A DNA stretch of 40,219 nucleotides from Gelidibacter sp. GTDB taxonomy: Bacteria; Bacteroidota; Bacteroidia; Flavobacteriales; Flavobacteriaceae. Position 1 is the first letter of the stretch, and the number at the start of each line of letters is the position of its first letter. The notes under the pieces are model-generated. The model was not told the DNA's origin. It saw only the letters and a program-made list of their open reading frames with translations, and did not search any database. The stretch lies in the NCBI GenBank assembly GCA_010906935.1, contig JAAFHC010000022.1:1-40219 (forward strand), given 5' to 3'. A program made the position numbers and the translations under genes. Positions 8,840-16,599 of this stretch are shown in pieces.

Positions 8840-10663
8840 ATGAAGTATTTCAGACAAATATTGGTTTATGCCAAACCTTATAAAATATATGGTGTTTTAA
8901 ACATTATCAGCAATATTTTTTATGCTTTGTTTGGAACATTGGCGTTTGTTTCATTAATGCCGATGTTAAAAGTACTGTTTAAAACGGCGGAACCCATCAA
9001 AGCAAAACCTTCTTATGAAAGCATTTCAAAACTGGGTGACTACATTGAAAACTCCATCAACTACTTCATTACCGTCAAAGTAAACAATGAAGGCGAAATG
9101 AAGGCTTTGCTGTTTATGATTGTGATTGTCATCAGTACTTTTTTGCTTAAAAATATTTTTGGCTATTTAGCGATGTACTTTATTACCTTTTTACGAAATG
9201 GCGTTTTAAAGGACGTTCGGAATGATTTGTATGAAAAAACAGTCGATTTGCCGTTGGCTTATTTTTCAGAAAAAAGAAAAGGAGATATCATCGCAAGAAT
9301 TTCTACAGATGTGCTGGAAATTCAACATTCCTTTTTGTCTATTTTAGAGTTGATTGTTAGAGAACCTTTAATGATTTTATTTACCATTATCGCGATGCTG
9401 GCTTTAAGTCCGCAATTGACCTTATTTGTTTTTATTTTTATTCCGATTGCTGGAATCGTCATTTCATTGGTAGGGAAAAAATTAAAAAAACAATCGGATA
9501 AAGTTCAAAAAGAGCAGGGTTATTTTTTATCCATTTTAGAAGAAACTTTAGGCGGATTAAGGGTGATCAAAGGCTTTAATGCTGAAGGCTATTTCAATTC
9601 AAAATTCAAGGAATCAACCTCACGTTTTTACAGATACTCGAATTCCTTACTGAACAGGCAAAATTTGGCGTCACCATTAAGCGAGTTTTTGGGAATTGGC
9701 GTTATTGCGGTGTTACTTTGGTATGGAGGATCATTGGTTTTGGTTTCAAAAACATTGGCTCCCGATGCTTTTATTGTTTTTATGGGCTTGGCTTACAACA
9801 TTTTAACGCCAGCAAAAGCAATTTCCAAAGCAGCTTATGGCGTTAAAAAAGGCGATGCCGCCGCGGAACGTGTTTTGGAAATTTTACATACGACCTCGCC
9901 TTTGGCCGATAAACCAAATGCGCTTGTAAAAGAAGGATTTAATTCAGCCATCAGCATTGAAAATATTTCATTTAAATATGAAGATGACTATGTGCTTAAA
10001 AATTTCTCTTTGGAAATACCCAAAGGAAAAACAGTGGCTTTTGTCGGACAATCGGGTAGCGGGAAATCGACCATCGCCAATTTACTGACGCGTTTTTATG
10101 ATGTAAATGAAGGCAGTATTAAAATTGACGGCATCGACATTCGTGACATCACAAAAAAATCATTACGCAGTCTGCAAGGCCTTGTTTCTCAAGATTCTAT
10201 CTTGTTTAACGACAGCATCAAAAACAATATTTTATTGGGTATCGAAAATAAAACAGCGTCAGAAATTATGGATGCCGCCAAAATTGCGAATGCCCACGAA
10301 TTTATTGATGAGATGCCAAACGGCTACGATTCAAATATTGGCGACAGCGGAAACAAACTTTCGGGTGGACAAAAACAGCGGTTGAGCATTGCGCGTGCCG
10401 TATTGAAAAATCCGCCCATCATGATTTTGGATGAAGCCACTTCTGCCCTGGATACAGAATCTGAACGTTTGGTGCAGGATGCCTTGGAAAAAATGATGAA
10501 AAACCGCACTTCGGTGGTGATTGCGCACCGACTTTCAACGGTTCAAAAAGCGGATATTATTGTTGTTATGAAAAAAGGCAAAATAGTAGAACAAGGAAAC
10601 CACGAAGAATTGATCGCCAAAAATGGCGTTTATACCAAGTTGGTGGAAATGCAAACGCTATAA
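8840..10663 (+). CDS. ABC exporter, fused permease-ATPase (MsbA-like)
   Basis: 607 aa half-transporter. The N-terminal half carries about six membrane spans (first at ~15-40, then ~90-120, ~165-215, ~280-325). The ATPase domain follows: Walker A GQSGSGKST near residue 400, the Q-loop in LVSQDSILFND, the signature LSGGQKQR near 508, Walker B MILDEATSALD near 530, and the H-loop IAHRLST near 563. Exporters with this layout flip lipid A-core or other lipids; MsbA is the closest classic model, and lipid export would fit the envelope genes nearby. Drug export cannot be excluded. It is followed directly by a repeat tract. Confidence 0.92.
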   Translation: MKYFRQILVYAKPYKIYGVLNIISNIFYALFGTLAFVSLMPMLKVLFKTAEPIKAKPSYESISKLGDYIENSINYFITVKVNNEGEMKALLFMIVIVISTFLLKNIFGYLAMYFITFLRNGVLKDVRNDLYEKTVDLPLAYFSEKRKGDIIARISTDVLEIQHSFLSILELIVREPLMILFTIIAMLALSPQLTLFVFIFIPIAGIVISLVGKKLKKQSDKVQKEQGYFLSILEETLGGLRVIKGFNAEGYFNSKFKESTSRFYRYSNSLLNRQNLASPLSEFLGIGVIAVLLWYGGSLVLVSKTLAPDAFIVFMGLAYNILTPAKAISKAAYGVKKGDAAAERVLEILHTTSPLADKPNALVKEGFNSAISIENISFKYEDDYVLKNFSLEIPKGKTVAFVGQSGSGKSTIANLLTRFYDVNEGSIKIDGIDIRDITKKSLRSLQGLVSQDSILFNDSIKNNILLGIENKTASEIMDAAKIANAHEFIDEMPNGYDSNIGDSGNKLSGGQKQRLSIARAVLKNPPIMILDEATSALDTESERLVQDALEKMMKNRTSVVIAHRLSTVQKADIIVVMKKGKIVEQGNHEELIAKNGVYTKLVEMQTL

Positions 10664-10666
10664 AAA

Positions 10667-10918
10667 AGGTTATTGGTTATTGGTTATTTGTTGAATTGTT
10701 TAACTGTTTAATCGGTTAATCGTTTAATCGTTTAACCGTTTAGTCGTTTAACTGTTTTTTATTACCTTGAACTTTTAACCTTTTAATCGTTTAATCGTTT
10801 AACTGTTTAGTCGTTTAATTTTTTTTATTGCCTTTCTAGCTTTTCGTTTTGAGCTTTCAGCTTTTAGCTTTTAACCTTTGACCTGCCTCCGGCAGGCAAG
10901 CTTTCAGCTTTTAACATT
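10667..10918. repeat. Modular low-complexity repeat tract between exporter and RES toxin gene
   Basis: The whole interval is repeat-like. It opens with GGTTATTGGTTATTTG, continues with 8-nt words (GTTTAATC, GTTTAACT, GTTTAGTC), then the block TTTTTTATTACCTT, then CTTTTAA/GCTTTCA words and a CCTGCC/GGCAGG palindrome. The 26 bases at 10738-10763 are identical to 26348-26373, and the 34 bases at 10882-10915 are identical to 26431-26464. The tract ends right at the RES stop codon. No gene is visible. Confidence 0.8.
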
Positions 10919-10919
10919 T

Positions 10920-11378
10920 CTATCTAAACAATCTTTTATCAAATGGAAAATTGTATGAATTTGAAATTTTAATACGCTTAAAATCACTATGAAAGGGATT
11001 GATAAGAAAATTAAAATCACCTTTTACAACTGCAGAAGGAACTTGTAACAAGCAAAATTTATGTTGATTTATAAAATGATCTCCAATTTGTTGTGTCGAT
11101 TGCAGGTGTGGAAATATATTCCAATCTGGCGGAAGGTTTTTTTCATCAATTTTATCAATAATGATATTATTTGGAATATCAATTTCCAACATTAAGTAAT
11201 CATTCGGCAATAAAGCTAAATTTAAATGTACTGCTACCTCTGCCATGGCAAGCGCTCTACTGCTTGCACAGTATATCATTTCAGTTCTTTTAGAATTCCA
11301 CCTGTTTCCAGAATAAGAGGCTCCTTTACCCGACAATTCTTCTGAATATTTTTTTCTGGACAATCTAAATACTTTCAT
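10920..11378 (-). CDS. RES-domain toxin (NAD-degrading type) of a RES/Xre toxin-antitoxin module
   Basis: 152 aa, the usual size of RES toxins. Seen: MKVFRLSR at the start, GNRWNS (25-30), YCASSRALAMAEVAVH (36-51) with Glu47, and QVPSAVV with Ser115. Conserved Arg, Glu and Ser residues gave the family its name. Known of the family: RES toxins (MbcT and the Pseudomonas putida homologue) destroy NAD+ and are neutralised by a DUF2384 Xre partner. The ATG shares one base with the antitoxin stop (TAATG), implying translational coupling. The module sits between repeats and tRNA-processing genes, so it may be acquired. Confidence 0.9.
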   Translation of the reverse strand: MKVFRLSRKKYSEELSGKGASYSGNRWNSKRTEMIYCASSRALAMAEVAVHLNLALLPNDYLMLEIDIPNNIIIDKIDEKNLPPDWNIFPHLQSTQQIGDHFINQHKFCLLQVPSAVVKGDFNFLINPFHSDFKRIKISNSYNFPFDKRLFR

Positions 11379-11881
11379 TAAACAAATATTCCTTGGTCGA
11401 TTCTATTTAATTCATTGATGACAATTTCCTTACCGTAGGAATCTTTGAGCAACTCAATTGGTTTTATATTGCCCAGCGCCAAAGAAGAAGCATTTAACCA
11501 AGCATAAAACTGCTCAGTTGAGTCAAAAATATCTTTTCCCAAATTGGTCACTTCTGCAAGTTCTATAATTTTTTCGGAGTGAATTGGTTTAAAAACATAA
11601 TCACTTTCCTTTTTGTATCGTTGAAGTGATTTGGTAGATATGTCAAGAAATGTTGCCCAATCATTTTCGGTAAACGGTGTAATCTCTTTAATTAGTTTAA
11701 AAAGTGTATATGGAATTCCTGATTTTATGGATTTTACAATGAGCATTTTATCAGCGAAGAATTTGTTGTAGGTAACATCCTTGCTGTAAGCCCTAACAAC
11801 CCCATTTTTTTCAAGTTTTCTTAAATAAGTATTAAGTGCTTTATTGATTTGAACTTCATTTTTCTCTGCTAACTCAACCAT
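11378..11881 (-). CDS. Xre/DUF2384 antitoxin of the RES/Xre module
   Basis: 167 aa from the chosen ATG at 11881. The N-terminal half holds an Xre-like helix-turn-helix (FTENDWATFLDISTKSLQRY), and the C-terminus carries the MbcA/ParS antitoxin segment (LGNIKPIELLKDSYGKEIV) that covers the toxin active site. The frame stays open to an ATG at 11929, but that codon lies between the predicted -33 and -7 boxes, so initiation at 11881 (MVELAEKN) is preferred. It precedes the toxin in the operon, the usual order. Two palindromes around its promoter suggest autorepression. Confidence 0.9.
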   Translation of the reverse strand: MVELAEKNEVQINKALNTYLRKLEKNGVVRAYSKDVTYNKFFADKMLIVKSIKSGIPYTLFKLIKEITPFTENDWATFLDISTKSLQRYKKESDYVFKPIHSEKIIELAEVTNLGKDIFDSTEQFYAWLNASSLALGNIKPIELLKDSYGKEIVINELNRIDQGIFV

Positions 11882-11886
11882 AATAT

Positions 11887-11930
11887 AGACATTTGTCTGT
11901 AAATATAAGACATTTGTCTGATCATTCAAA
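11887..11930 (-). promoter_or_regulatory. Autoregulated promoter/operator of the RES/Xre operon
   Basis: On the minus strand: -33 TTTG (11927-11930), a spacer of exactly 19 bp, -7 TATATTTA (11900-11907, one mismatch to TAnnTTTG). Two identical 12-bp inverted repeats, AGACATTTGTCT, lie at 11908-11919 (inside the spacer) and 11887-11898 (over the expected start of transcription). Their centres are 21 bp apart, two helical turns, so two repressor dimers could bind the same DNA face. The leader to the ATG at 11881 would be about 13 nt. Confidence 0.8.
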
Positions 11931-11975
11931 TTATTTGATTAATAATTTACGATCAATCCGTGTGTATAAAAATTG

Positions 11976-13406
11976 TCAATTCCCAATTACCTTCATTCCC
12001 AACTTCTCCCCTTTTTTCAGCATAAAATCGTAAGCTTCCTGGTAATCATTGGCGATTTCACCCTCTAGAATGGCTTCTTTAATGGCTTCTTTTAAAACAC
12101 CAATTTCACGGCAAGGTTTTAAATTAAAGGTTTCCATAATCAGTTCGCCGGAAATTGGCGGCTGAAAATTGCGCACATGGTCGCGTTCTTCCACTTCTTT
12201 AATTTTTTGGCGCACCAATTCAAAATTTTGATGGTATTTTCTAAATTTCAACGGATTTTTGGTGGTGATGTCCGCTTCACACAAGGTCATTAAACTTTCA
12301 ATGTCATCGCCGGCATCAAAAACCAAGCGTCGCACTGCAGAATCCGTAACTTCAGTTGCCAACACAATTGGCCGAGAACTTAACAGCACCATTTTTTGAA
12401 CAAATTTCATTTTCTCGTTCATGGGCATTTTTAGGCGTTTAAACAGTTTGTACACCATTTTTGACCCCACATATTCGTGCCCATGGAAAGTCCAGCCCAA
12501 TGTTTTATGAAATTTTTTAGTGGGCGCTTTCCCAATATCGTGCAGCAAGGCCGCCCATCGCAACCATAAATTCTCAGTGTTTTTAGAAATATTGTCCAAC
12601 ACTTCCAAGGTATGGTAAAAATTATCTTTATGTTTTTGTCCTTCCACATCCTCTACGCCTTCCAAATTGGTCAGTTCAGGCAAGAAACGGTTTAATAATT
12701 GTGCTTTGTGCAATAAAATAAATCCGACCGAAGGCACTGGCGAGCTCATTATTTTGTTGAGTTCTTCCACAATTCTTTCACGCGTAATAATATCCAACCG
12801 CTCGGCATTTTTGGCAATGGCTTCAAACGATTTTTTTTCAATGGTAAAATTTAGCTGGGTCGCAAAACGGATGGCGCGCATCATACGCAAAGGATCGTCA
12901 GAATAGGTTAACTCCGGACTTAAAGGCGTTCTGATGATTTTTGCTTCCAAATCCTTCAATCCGTTAAAAGGATCCAACAAATTGCCAAAATCTGCTTTAT
13001 TTAAACTTAAGGCCAAAGCATTTATGGTAAAATCGCGACGATTTTGGTCGTCTTCAAGCGTTCCATCCTCCACAACCGGATTCCTGCTATTTTCATTGTA
13101 AGATTCTTTACGGGCACCCACAAATTCAACTTCAACGTCTTTATACCTTAACATGGCCGTTCCGTAGGTTTTAAAAACCTGAACTTTGGGTTTGTTGGGT
13201 AATAATTTGGCAACAGCCTGCGCCAATTCAATGCCGCTTCCAACAGCAACGATGTCAATATCTTGCTGATTGTTTCTTTTTAAAAAGTAATCGCGCACAA
13301 AACCGCCTATGACGTAGGTTTCCAATGCTAAATCGGCCGATGCATTTGAAATATATTCAAAAATTGGGTGCGATAAAGCATCCGTATATAAAGTTTTTTT
13401 AGTCAT
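11976..13406 (-). CDS. CCA-type tRNA nucleotidyltransferase with HD domain
   Basis: 476 aa class II enzyme. The nucleotidyltransferase head has GGFVRD (34-39) and the metal-binding DID (49-51). Further motifs are [11 protein letters not shown] (123-133) and [12 protein letters not shown] (171-182), the RNA- and nucleotide-binding segments of the polyA polymerase/CCA family. An HD phosphohydrolase domain follows (LLHDIGK, His289-Asp290). The expected role is adding or repairing the 3' CCA of tRNA in the cytosol; a poly(A) polymerase role is less likely given length and the HD domain. The ATG is 3 bp from the Sua5/YrdC stop, so the two form an operon. Confidence 0.93.
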   Translation of the reverse strand: MTKKTLYTDALSHPIFEYISNASADLALETYVIGGFVRDYFLKRNNQQDIDIVAVGSGIELAQAVAKLLPNKPKVQVFKTYGTAMLRYKDVEVEFVGARKESYNENSRNPVVEDGTLEDDQNRRDFTINALALSLNKADFGNLLDPFNGLKDLEAKIIRTPLSPELTYSDDPLRMMRAIRFATQLNFTIEKKSFEAIAKNAERLDIITRERIVEELNKIMSSPVPSVGFILLHKAQLLNRFLPELTNLEGVEDVEGQKHKDNFYHTLEVLDNISKNTENLWLRWAALLHDIGKAPTKKFHKTLGWTFHGHEYVGSKMVYKLFKRLKMPMNEKMKFVQKMVLLSSRPIVLATEVTDSAVRRLVFDAGDDIESLMTLCEADITTKNPLKFRKYHQNFELVRQKIKEVEERDHVRNFQPPISGELIMETFNLKPCREIGVLKEAIKEAILEGEIANDYQEAYDFMLKKGEKLGMKVIGN

Positions 13407-13409
13407 TTT

Positions 13410-13970
13410 TTAGTTGCGAAGCACAGTTATTTCACCTTTTTCATTGACCTTCAAAATAGTTGAAGATTTTTCATTCACTTCTTCGCGCTGCAAATTTACA
13501 ACATAGTCAACGCTATCCAAAATCGACTGTTCAATTTCTTTAAAATTTTTTGGCGTTTGATTGCCGCTTATATTTGCCGAAGTGGAAACAATTGGTTTTC
13601 CAAATTGATTAATTAAAAGTCTGCAAAATTCATTTTGAACAATTCTAATAGCCACTGTATTGTCCGCCGCCACAACGTTTTTGGCCAAACCAAACGGATT
13701 CTCATAAATAATAGTCGTTGGATTTGTTGTTTTTTCCAGCAATTCTAACACTGCTTTTGATACTTTGGGAATGTATTTTTTAAGCATTACAATACTGTCC
13801 ACCAAAATAACCAAACTCTTGCTTTCTGAACGCTGTTTGATTTTAAAAACGGTTGCTACCGCTTCTTCGGATGTGGCGTCACAGCCAATTCCCCAAACGG
13901 TATCGGTTGGATACAGGAGTGTTTGTTGGTTTCTTAAAATATGTAAGGAATTGTTGAGTTCATTTATCAT
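13410..13970 (-). CDS. Sua5/YciO/YrdC family protein (L-threonylcarbamoyladenylate synthase)
   Basis: 186 aa YrdC domain without the C-terminal Sua5 extension. Motifs: LLYPTDTVWGIGCDA near the N-terminus, then IKQRSESKSLVILV with the Lys/Arg/Ser that bind ATP and threonine, and PIVSTSANISGNQ. The family makes L-threonylcarbamoyl-AMP for the t6A37 modification of tRNAs reading ANN codons. It is the first gene of a two-gene unit with the CCA enzyme; both act on tRNA. A YciO-like paralogue without proven activity is the alternative, but the conserved KxR-type motif favours an active enzyme. Confidence 0.92.
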   Translation of the reverse strand: MINELNNSLHILRNQQTLLYPTDTVWGIGCDATSEEAVATVFKIKQRSESKSLVILVDSIVMLKKYIPKVSKAVLELLEKTTNPTTIIYENPFGLAKNVVAADNTVAIRIVQNEFCRLLINQFGKPIVSTSANISGNQTPKNFKEIEQSILDSVDYVVNLQREEVNEKSSTILKVNEKGEITVLRN

Positions 13971-14034
13971 AACAAATTGTATAAGAATACTTTAATAATT
14001 CAAACTGAACATACATAAAAAATTTACGCTATGA

Positions 14035-15012
14035 TTAAATATGTTTCTTAAGCCAGTTCAAAATATAATTTAATTTATGTTTTGGACACTGATCTAAACT
14101 TTGTAAACATAAAAATAATTTGTTGGTATCTTTCTCAAAATACGTCAACTTTAACTTATACCAAAGTAAAGGTTTTTTGTATGATTGAAGGTATCCCAGC
14201 TGATAATCATCTTTTACGACACATGTTTTGTTTTGAATTTCCAAATGGTTTGCCAAAGATTGAATCATATATTGGGAAGGTTCTCTAAACCTGTGCTTAA
14301 TATTATGGATAATCATCTCGGGATGTTCCTCAAAATAATTATTCACGGTTGATTTACGAATGGCCCCAGGTGTGTGATCCAATCTTAAATATTTTTGAAA
14401 TCCTAAAATTACTGCAATATTTTGCTGAGCTTTCTTGTACCCATATTTTTTATCCTTCGTTGTTTTCCCAAGCCATTTCACTACTTTCTGATGAATTACT
14501 TTATACCAAATATCACCATCAAACGATTTAAATTCACCTCGTATAACAGGAAATCCAAGACTAAAGAAATCATTTATTTTAATTTCCCTCATCAAAAAAA
14601 CATCATCATTAAAATAAATAAAATGCTCAGCCAAATTGGGAATTCTATACAACATGGTTTCTATGGACACACTATTGAATGTAGGAATATAAGATTCAAA
14701 TCCCTTAAAGATTTCTGTATGATCCACAATTTTCACTTTGGGATATTTTTCACTATTATTCCTTAAAAATAAAGGTGTTTGCCCATCAGTGATGATAAAA
14801 ATAGTCCTTACAAAGGGCGCATATTTTAAAATGGATTTTACTGAAAACTCAATCTCATTCACTTGGTCAAATCGCGTACGAAATAGTTGATTATCCAATT
14901 TCGATGTATCCTCAACATAATTGGTCATTTTGTTTAAATGCGCTTCATCATTCCCATCAACCCAAGCGATAACAGCGTCTATATCAAAATCAACATTTAT
15001 ATTTTGTTTCAT
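14035..15012 (-). CDS. Stealth-family hexose-1-phosphate transferase
   Basis: 325 aa. Stealth CR1 is IDAVIAWVDGND (11-22). CR2 runs FRTRFDQVNEIEFSVKSI then APFVRTIFIITDGQTP (to residue 80), followed by IPTFNSVSIETMLYRIPNL and FIYFNDDVFLM, with the paired Asp at 136-137. A later HNIKHRFREPSQY fits the C-terminal conserved regions. Family knowledge: Stealth proteins move sugar-1-phosphates to build capsular or cell-wall polysaccharide and resemble the catalytic core of GlcNAc-1-phosphotransferase. No other capsule genes adjoin it here, so it is a lone transferase of unknown product. It has its own -7 element. Confidence 0.9.
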   Translation of the reverse strand: MKQNINVDFDIDAVIAWVDGNDEAHLNKMTNYVEDTSKLDNQLFRTRFDQVNEIEFSVKSILKYAPFVRTIFIITDGQTPLFLRNNSEKYPKVKIVDHTEIFKGFESYIPTFNSVSIETMLYRIPNLAEHFIYFNDDVFLMREIKINDFFSLGFPVIRGEFKSFDGDIWYKVIHQKVVKWLGKTTKDKKYGYKKAQQNIAVILGFQKYLRLDHTPGAIRKSTVNNYFEEHPEMIIHNIKHRFREPSQYMIQSLANHLEIQNKTCVVKDDYQLGYLQSYKKPLLWYKLKLTYFEKDTNKLFLCLQSLDQCPKHKLNYILNWLKKHI

Positions 15013-15036
15013 GTATAAAACAATTCATTAAAAGCA

Positions 15037-15044
15037 CAAATATA
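15037..15044 (-). promoter_or_regulatory. -7 element of the Stealth gene
   Basis: The minus strand reads TATATTTG 24 bp before the Stealth ATG. It directly follows the dapD terminator, so the Stealth gene is probably its own transcription unit. Confidence 0.55.
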
Positions 15045-15049
15045 GCTAT

Positions 15050-15079
15050 AAAAAAAGCAGCTTGGAAGCTGCTTTTTTT
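15050..15079 (-). terminator. dapD Rho-independent terminator
   Basis: A 14-bp perfect stem (AAAAAAAGCAGCTT / AAGCTGCTTTTTTT) with a GG centre lies 23 bp after the dapD stop. It has A and T runs on both sides, so it could act on either strand, but only dapD reads into it. Confidence 0.9.
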
Positions 15080-15102
15080 AATTATACCACACCCATTAAA
15101 AA

Positions 15103-15918
15103 TTAAACAGCAACATCATTTTCGCGTAGCGCATCATTTAACGAAGTTTTTTTATCGGTGCTTTCCTTGCGTTGTCCAATAATTAAGGCACAAGGAACCT
15201 GATAGTCTCCCGCAGGAAATTTTTTGGTGTAACTTCCAGGAATTACTACTGATCGCGCAGGAACATAGCCTTTAATTATTTTAGGTTCATTTCCAGTAAC
15301 ATCTATTATTTTTGTAGAACCTGTAAGCACTACATTGGCGCCCAAAACAGCTTCTTTTTCCACGCGAATTCCTTCAACAACAATACAACGAGAACCCACA
15401 AAAACGTTGTCCTCAATAATAACGGGAGCTGCCTGTAAAGGTTCCAACACGCCGCCAATGCCAACGCCGCCGCTTAAATGCACATTTTTGCCTATTTGCG
15501 CACAGCTTCCAACGGTTGCCCAAGTATCTACCATAGTGCCTTCATCTATATAAGCGCCAATATTTACATAGCTTGGCATTAATATAGTTCCTGCAGAAAT
15601 GTAGGAGCCATAACGTGCCACTGCATGAGGCACCACACGAATTCCCTTTTCTTTATAACCTCTTTTTAAAGGTATTTTATCGTGATATTCAAAAATGCCT
15701 ACTTCAAACGTTTCCATTTTCTGAATCGGAAAATACAACACCACCGCTTTTTTTATCCATTCATTTACTTGCCATCCATTTTCTGTTGGTTCCGCAACTC
15801 TTATAACTCCGTTATCCAACAAATCAACCACTTCGCGAATGGCGTTTTGGGTAATTTCTTCTTTTAACAATTCCCTGTTTTCCCAAGCGCGTGCTATTAT
15901 TTCTTTAAGTGCTTTCAT
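15103..15918 (-). CDS. dapD: 2,3,4,5-tetrahydropyridine-2,6-dicarboxylate N-succinyltransferase
   Basis: 271 aa, the normal DapD length. A helical N-terminal domain (to about residue 100) precedes a left-handed beta-helix with hexapeptide repeats: GTILMPSYVNIGAYIDEGTM, VDTWATVGSCAQIG, VHLSGGVGIGGVLEPLQ and IEDNVFVGSRC. The GSYTKKFPAG segment lies near the C-terminus. The enzyme uses succinyl-CoA in the lysine/meso-diaminopimelate pathway that supplies peptidoglycan. It is divergent from ruvX, with a predicted -7 element about 130 bp upstream and a palindrome in the long leader, and ends at a strong terminator. Confidence 0.96.
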   Translation of the reverse strand: MKALKEIIARAWENRELLKEEITQNAIREVVDLLDNGVIRVAEPTENGWQVNEWIKKAVVLYFPIQKMETFEVGIFEYHDKIPLKRGYKEKGIRVVPHAVARYGSYISAGTILMPSYVNIGAYIDEGTMVDTWATVGSCAQIGKNVHLSGGVGIGGVLEPLQAAPVIIEDNVFVGSRCIVVEGIRVEKEAVLGANVVLTGSTKIIDVTGNEPKIIKGYVPARSVVIPGSYTKKFPAGDYQVPCALIIGQRKESTDKKTSLNDALRENDVAV

Positions 15919-15955
15919 CTGTTTAAATTTTATTTTTTAGCGGTAACAGCTGCAG

Positions 15956-15976
15956 CCTGCCTGCCGGACAGGCAGG
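15956..15976. repeat. CCTGCCTG/CAGGCAGG palindrome in the dapD leader
   Basis: Perfect 8-bp arms around CCGGA, 38 bp upstream of the dapD ATG. Related palindromes (CCTGCC/GGCAGG) occur at 10882-10896 and 26431-26445, and a weaker form at 4997-5012. It could form a hairpin in the dapD 5' leader. Confidence 0.6.
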
Positions 15977-16049
15977 TTCGCCATTAATCATTCCTGTGTG
16001 TATCAAAATTTGATATGCTCGTTTCATTCCTTTATTTTTCTGTTTGGCA

Positions 16050-16057
16050 CAAATATA
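16050..16057 (-). promoter_or_regulatory. Candidate -7 element for dapD
   Basis: The minus strand reads TATATTTG. It is the only full TAnnTTTG match I saw upstream of dapD and would give a leader of about 125 nt containing the 15956-15976 palindrome. Confidence 0.45.
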
Positions 16058-16090
16058 TTGCTTTAAAAAAAAATTACCATCCAAAATACC

Positions 16091-16098
16091 TAAATTTG
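16091..16098 (+). promoter_or_regulatory. -7 element of ruvX
   Basis: TAAATTTG matches TAnnTTTG 27 bp before the TTG chosen as the ruvX start. It lies downstream of the ATG-type start at 16015, so that longer reading is unlikely. Confidence 0.6.
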
Positions 16099-16125
16099 CA
16101 CAACTTTATAAATTATGTTAACATT

Positions 16126-16536
16126 TTGGCGCGAATTTTAGCTTTAGATTACGGAGAAAAAAGAACAGGAATTGCCATTACGGACGAATTGCAAATTATT
16201 GCTTCTGGGCTGACCACTGTTGAAACCAAAAATATTTTTTCGTTTTTAACCGAGTATTTAAAAAATGAAAAAGTAGCCTTGTTCTTGGTTGGCGAACCCA
16301 AACAAATGAACAATACAGAAAGTGAAAGCGAGCAAATGATCAAACCATTTGTTGAAAAATTAAGGATGACTTTCCCTAAAATCCCCATTAAACGCGTGGA
16401 TGAACGTTTTACTTCAAAAATGGCTTTTCAATCTATGATTGAAAGTGGCCTGAAGAAAAAACAACGCCAAAATAAATCGCTTATTGATGAAATAAGCGCT
16501 ACCATTATATTACAGAGTTACCTTTATCAGAAATAA
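16126..16536 (+). CDS. ruvX: Putative Holliday junction resolvase / pre-16S rRNA nuclease RuvX (YqgF)
   Basis: 136 aa from a TTG start, the normal YqgF length. RNase H-like fold: ARILALDYGEKRTGIAITD at the N-terminus with the first catalytic Asp, FLVGEPKQMN, then VDERFTSKMA and LIDEISATIILQSYL with the later acidic residues. The family trims the 5' end of 16S rRNA and is also called a Holliday junction resolvase. The open frame runs back to 16015, but the promoter at 16091-16098 and the family N-terminus support TTG 16126. An ATG at 16115 in another frame encodes only eight codons. Confidence 0.92.
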   Translation: MARILALDYGEKRTGIAITDELQIIASGLTTVETKNIFSFLTEYLKNEKVALFLVGEPKQMNNTESESEQMIKPFVEKLRMTFPKIPIKRVDERFTSKMAFQSMIESGLKKKQRQNKSLIDEISATIILQSYLYQK

Positions 16537-16574
16537 GTGAACACTAAAGATTTTATTATTACTTAAATCTTTTG

Positions 16575-16582
16575 TATTTTTG
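16575..16582 (+). promoter_or_regulatory. -7 element of def
   Basis: TATTTTTG matches TAnnTTTG and ends 17 bp before the def ATG. It separates def from ruvX transcriptionally, although readthrough is possible because no terminator lies between them. Confidence 0.55.
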
Positions 16583-16599
16583 CAAACCAAAAAAAGAGT

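Noticed and set aside
11882-11929. Longer N-terminus for the Xre antitoxin
   Set aside because: The ATG at 11929 falls inside the predicted promoter, upstream of the -7 box, and the extra residues are encoded by the operator palindromes.
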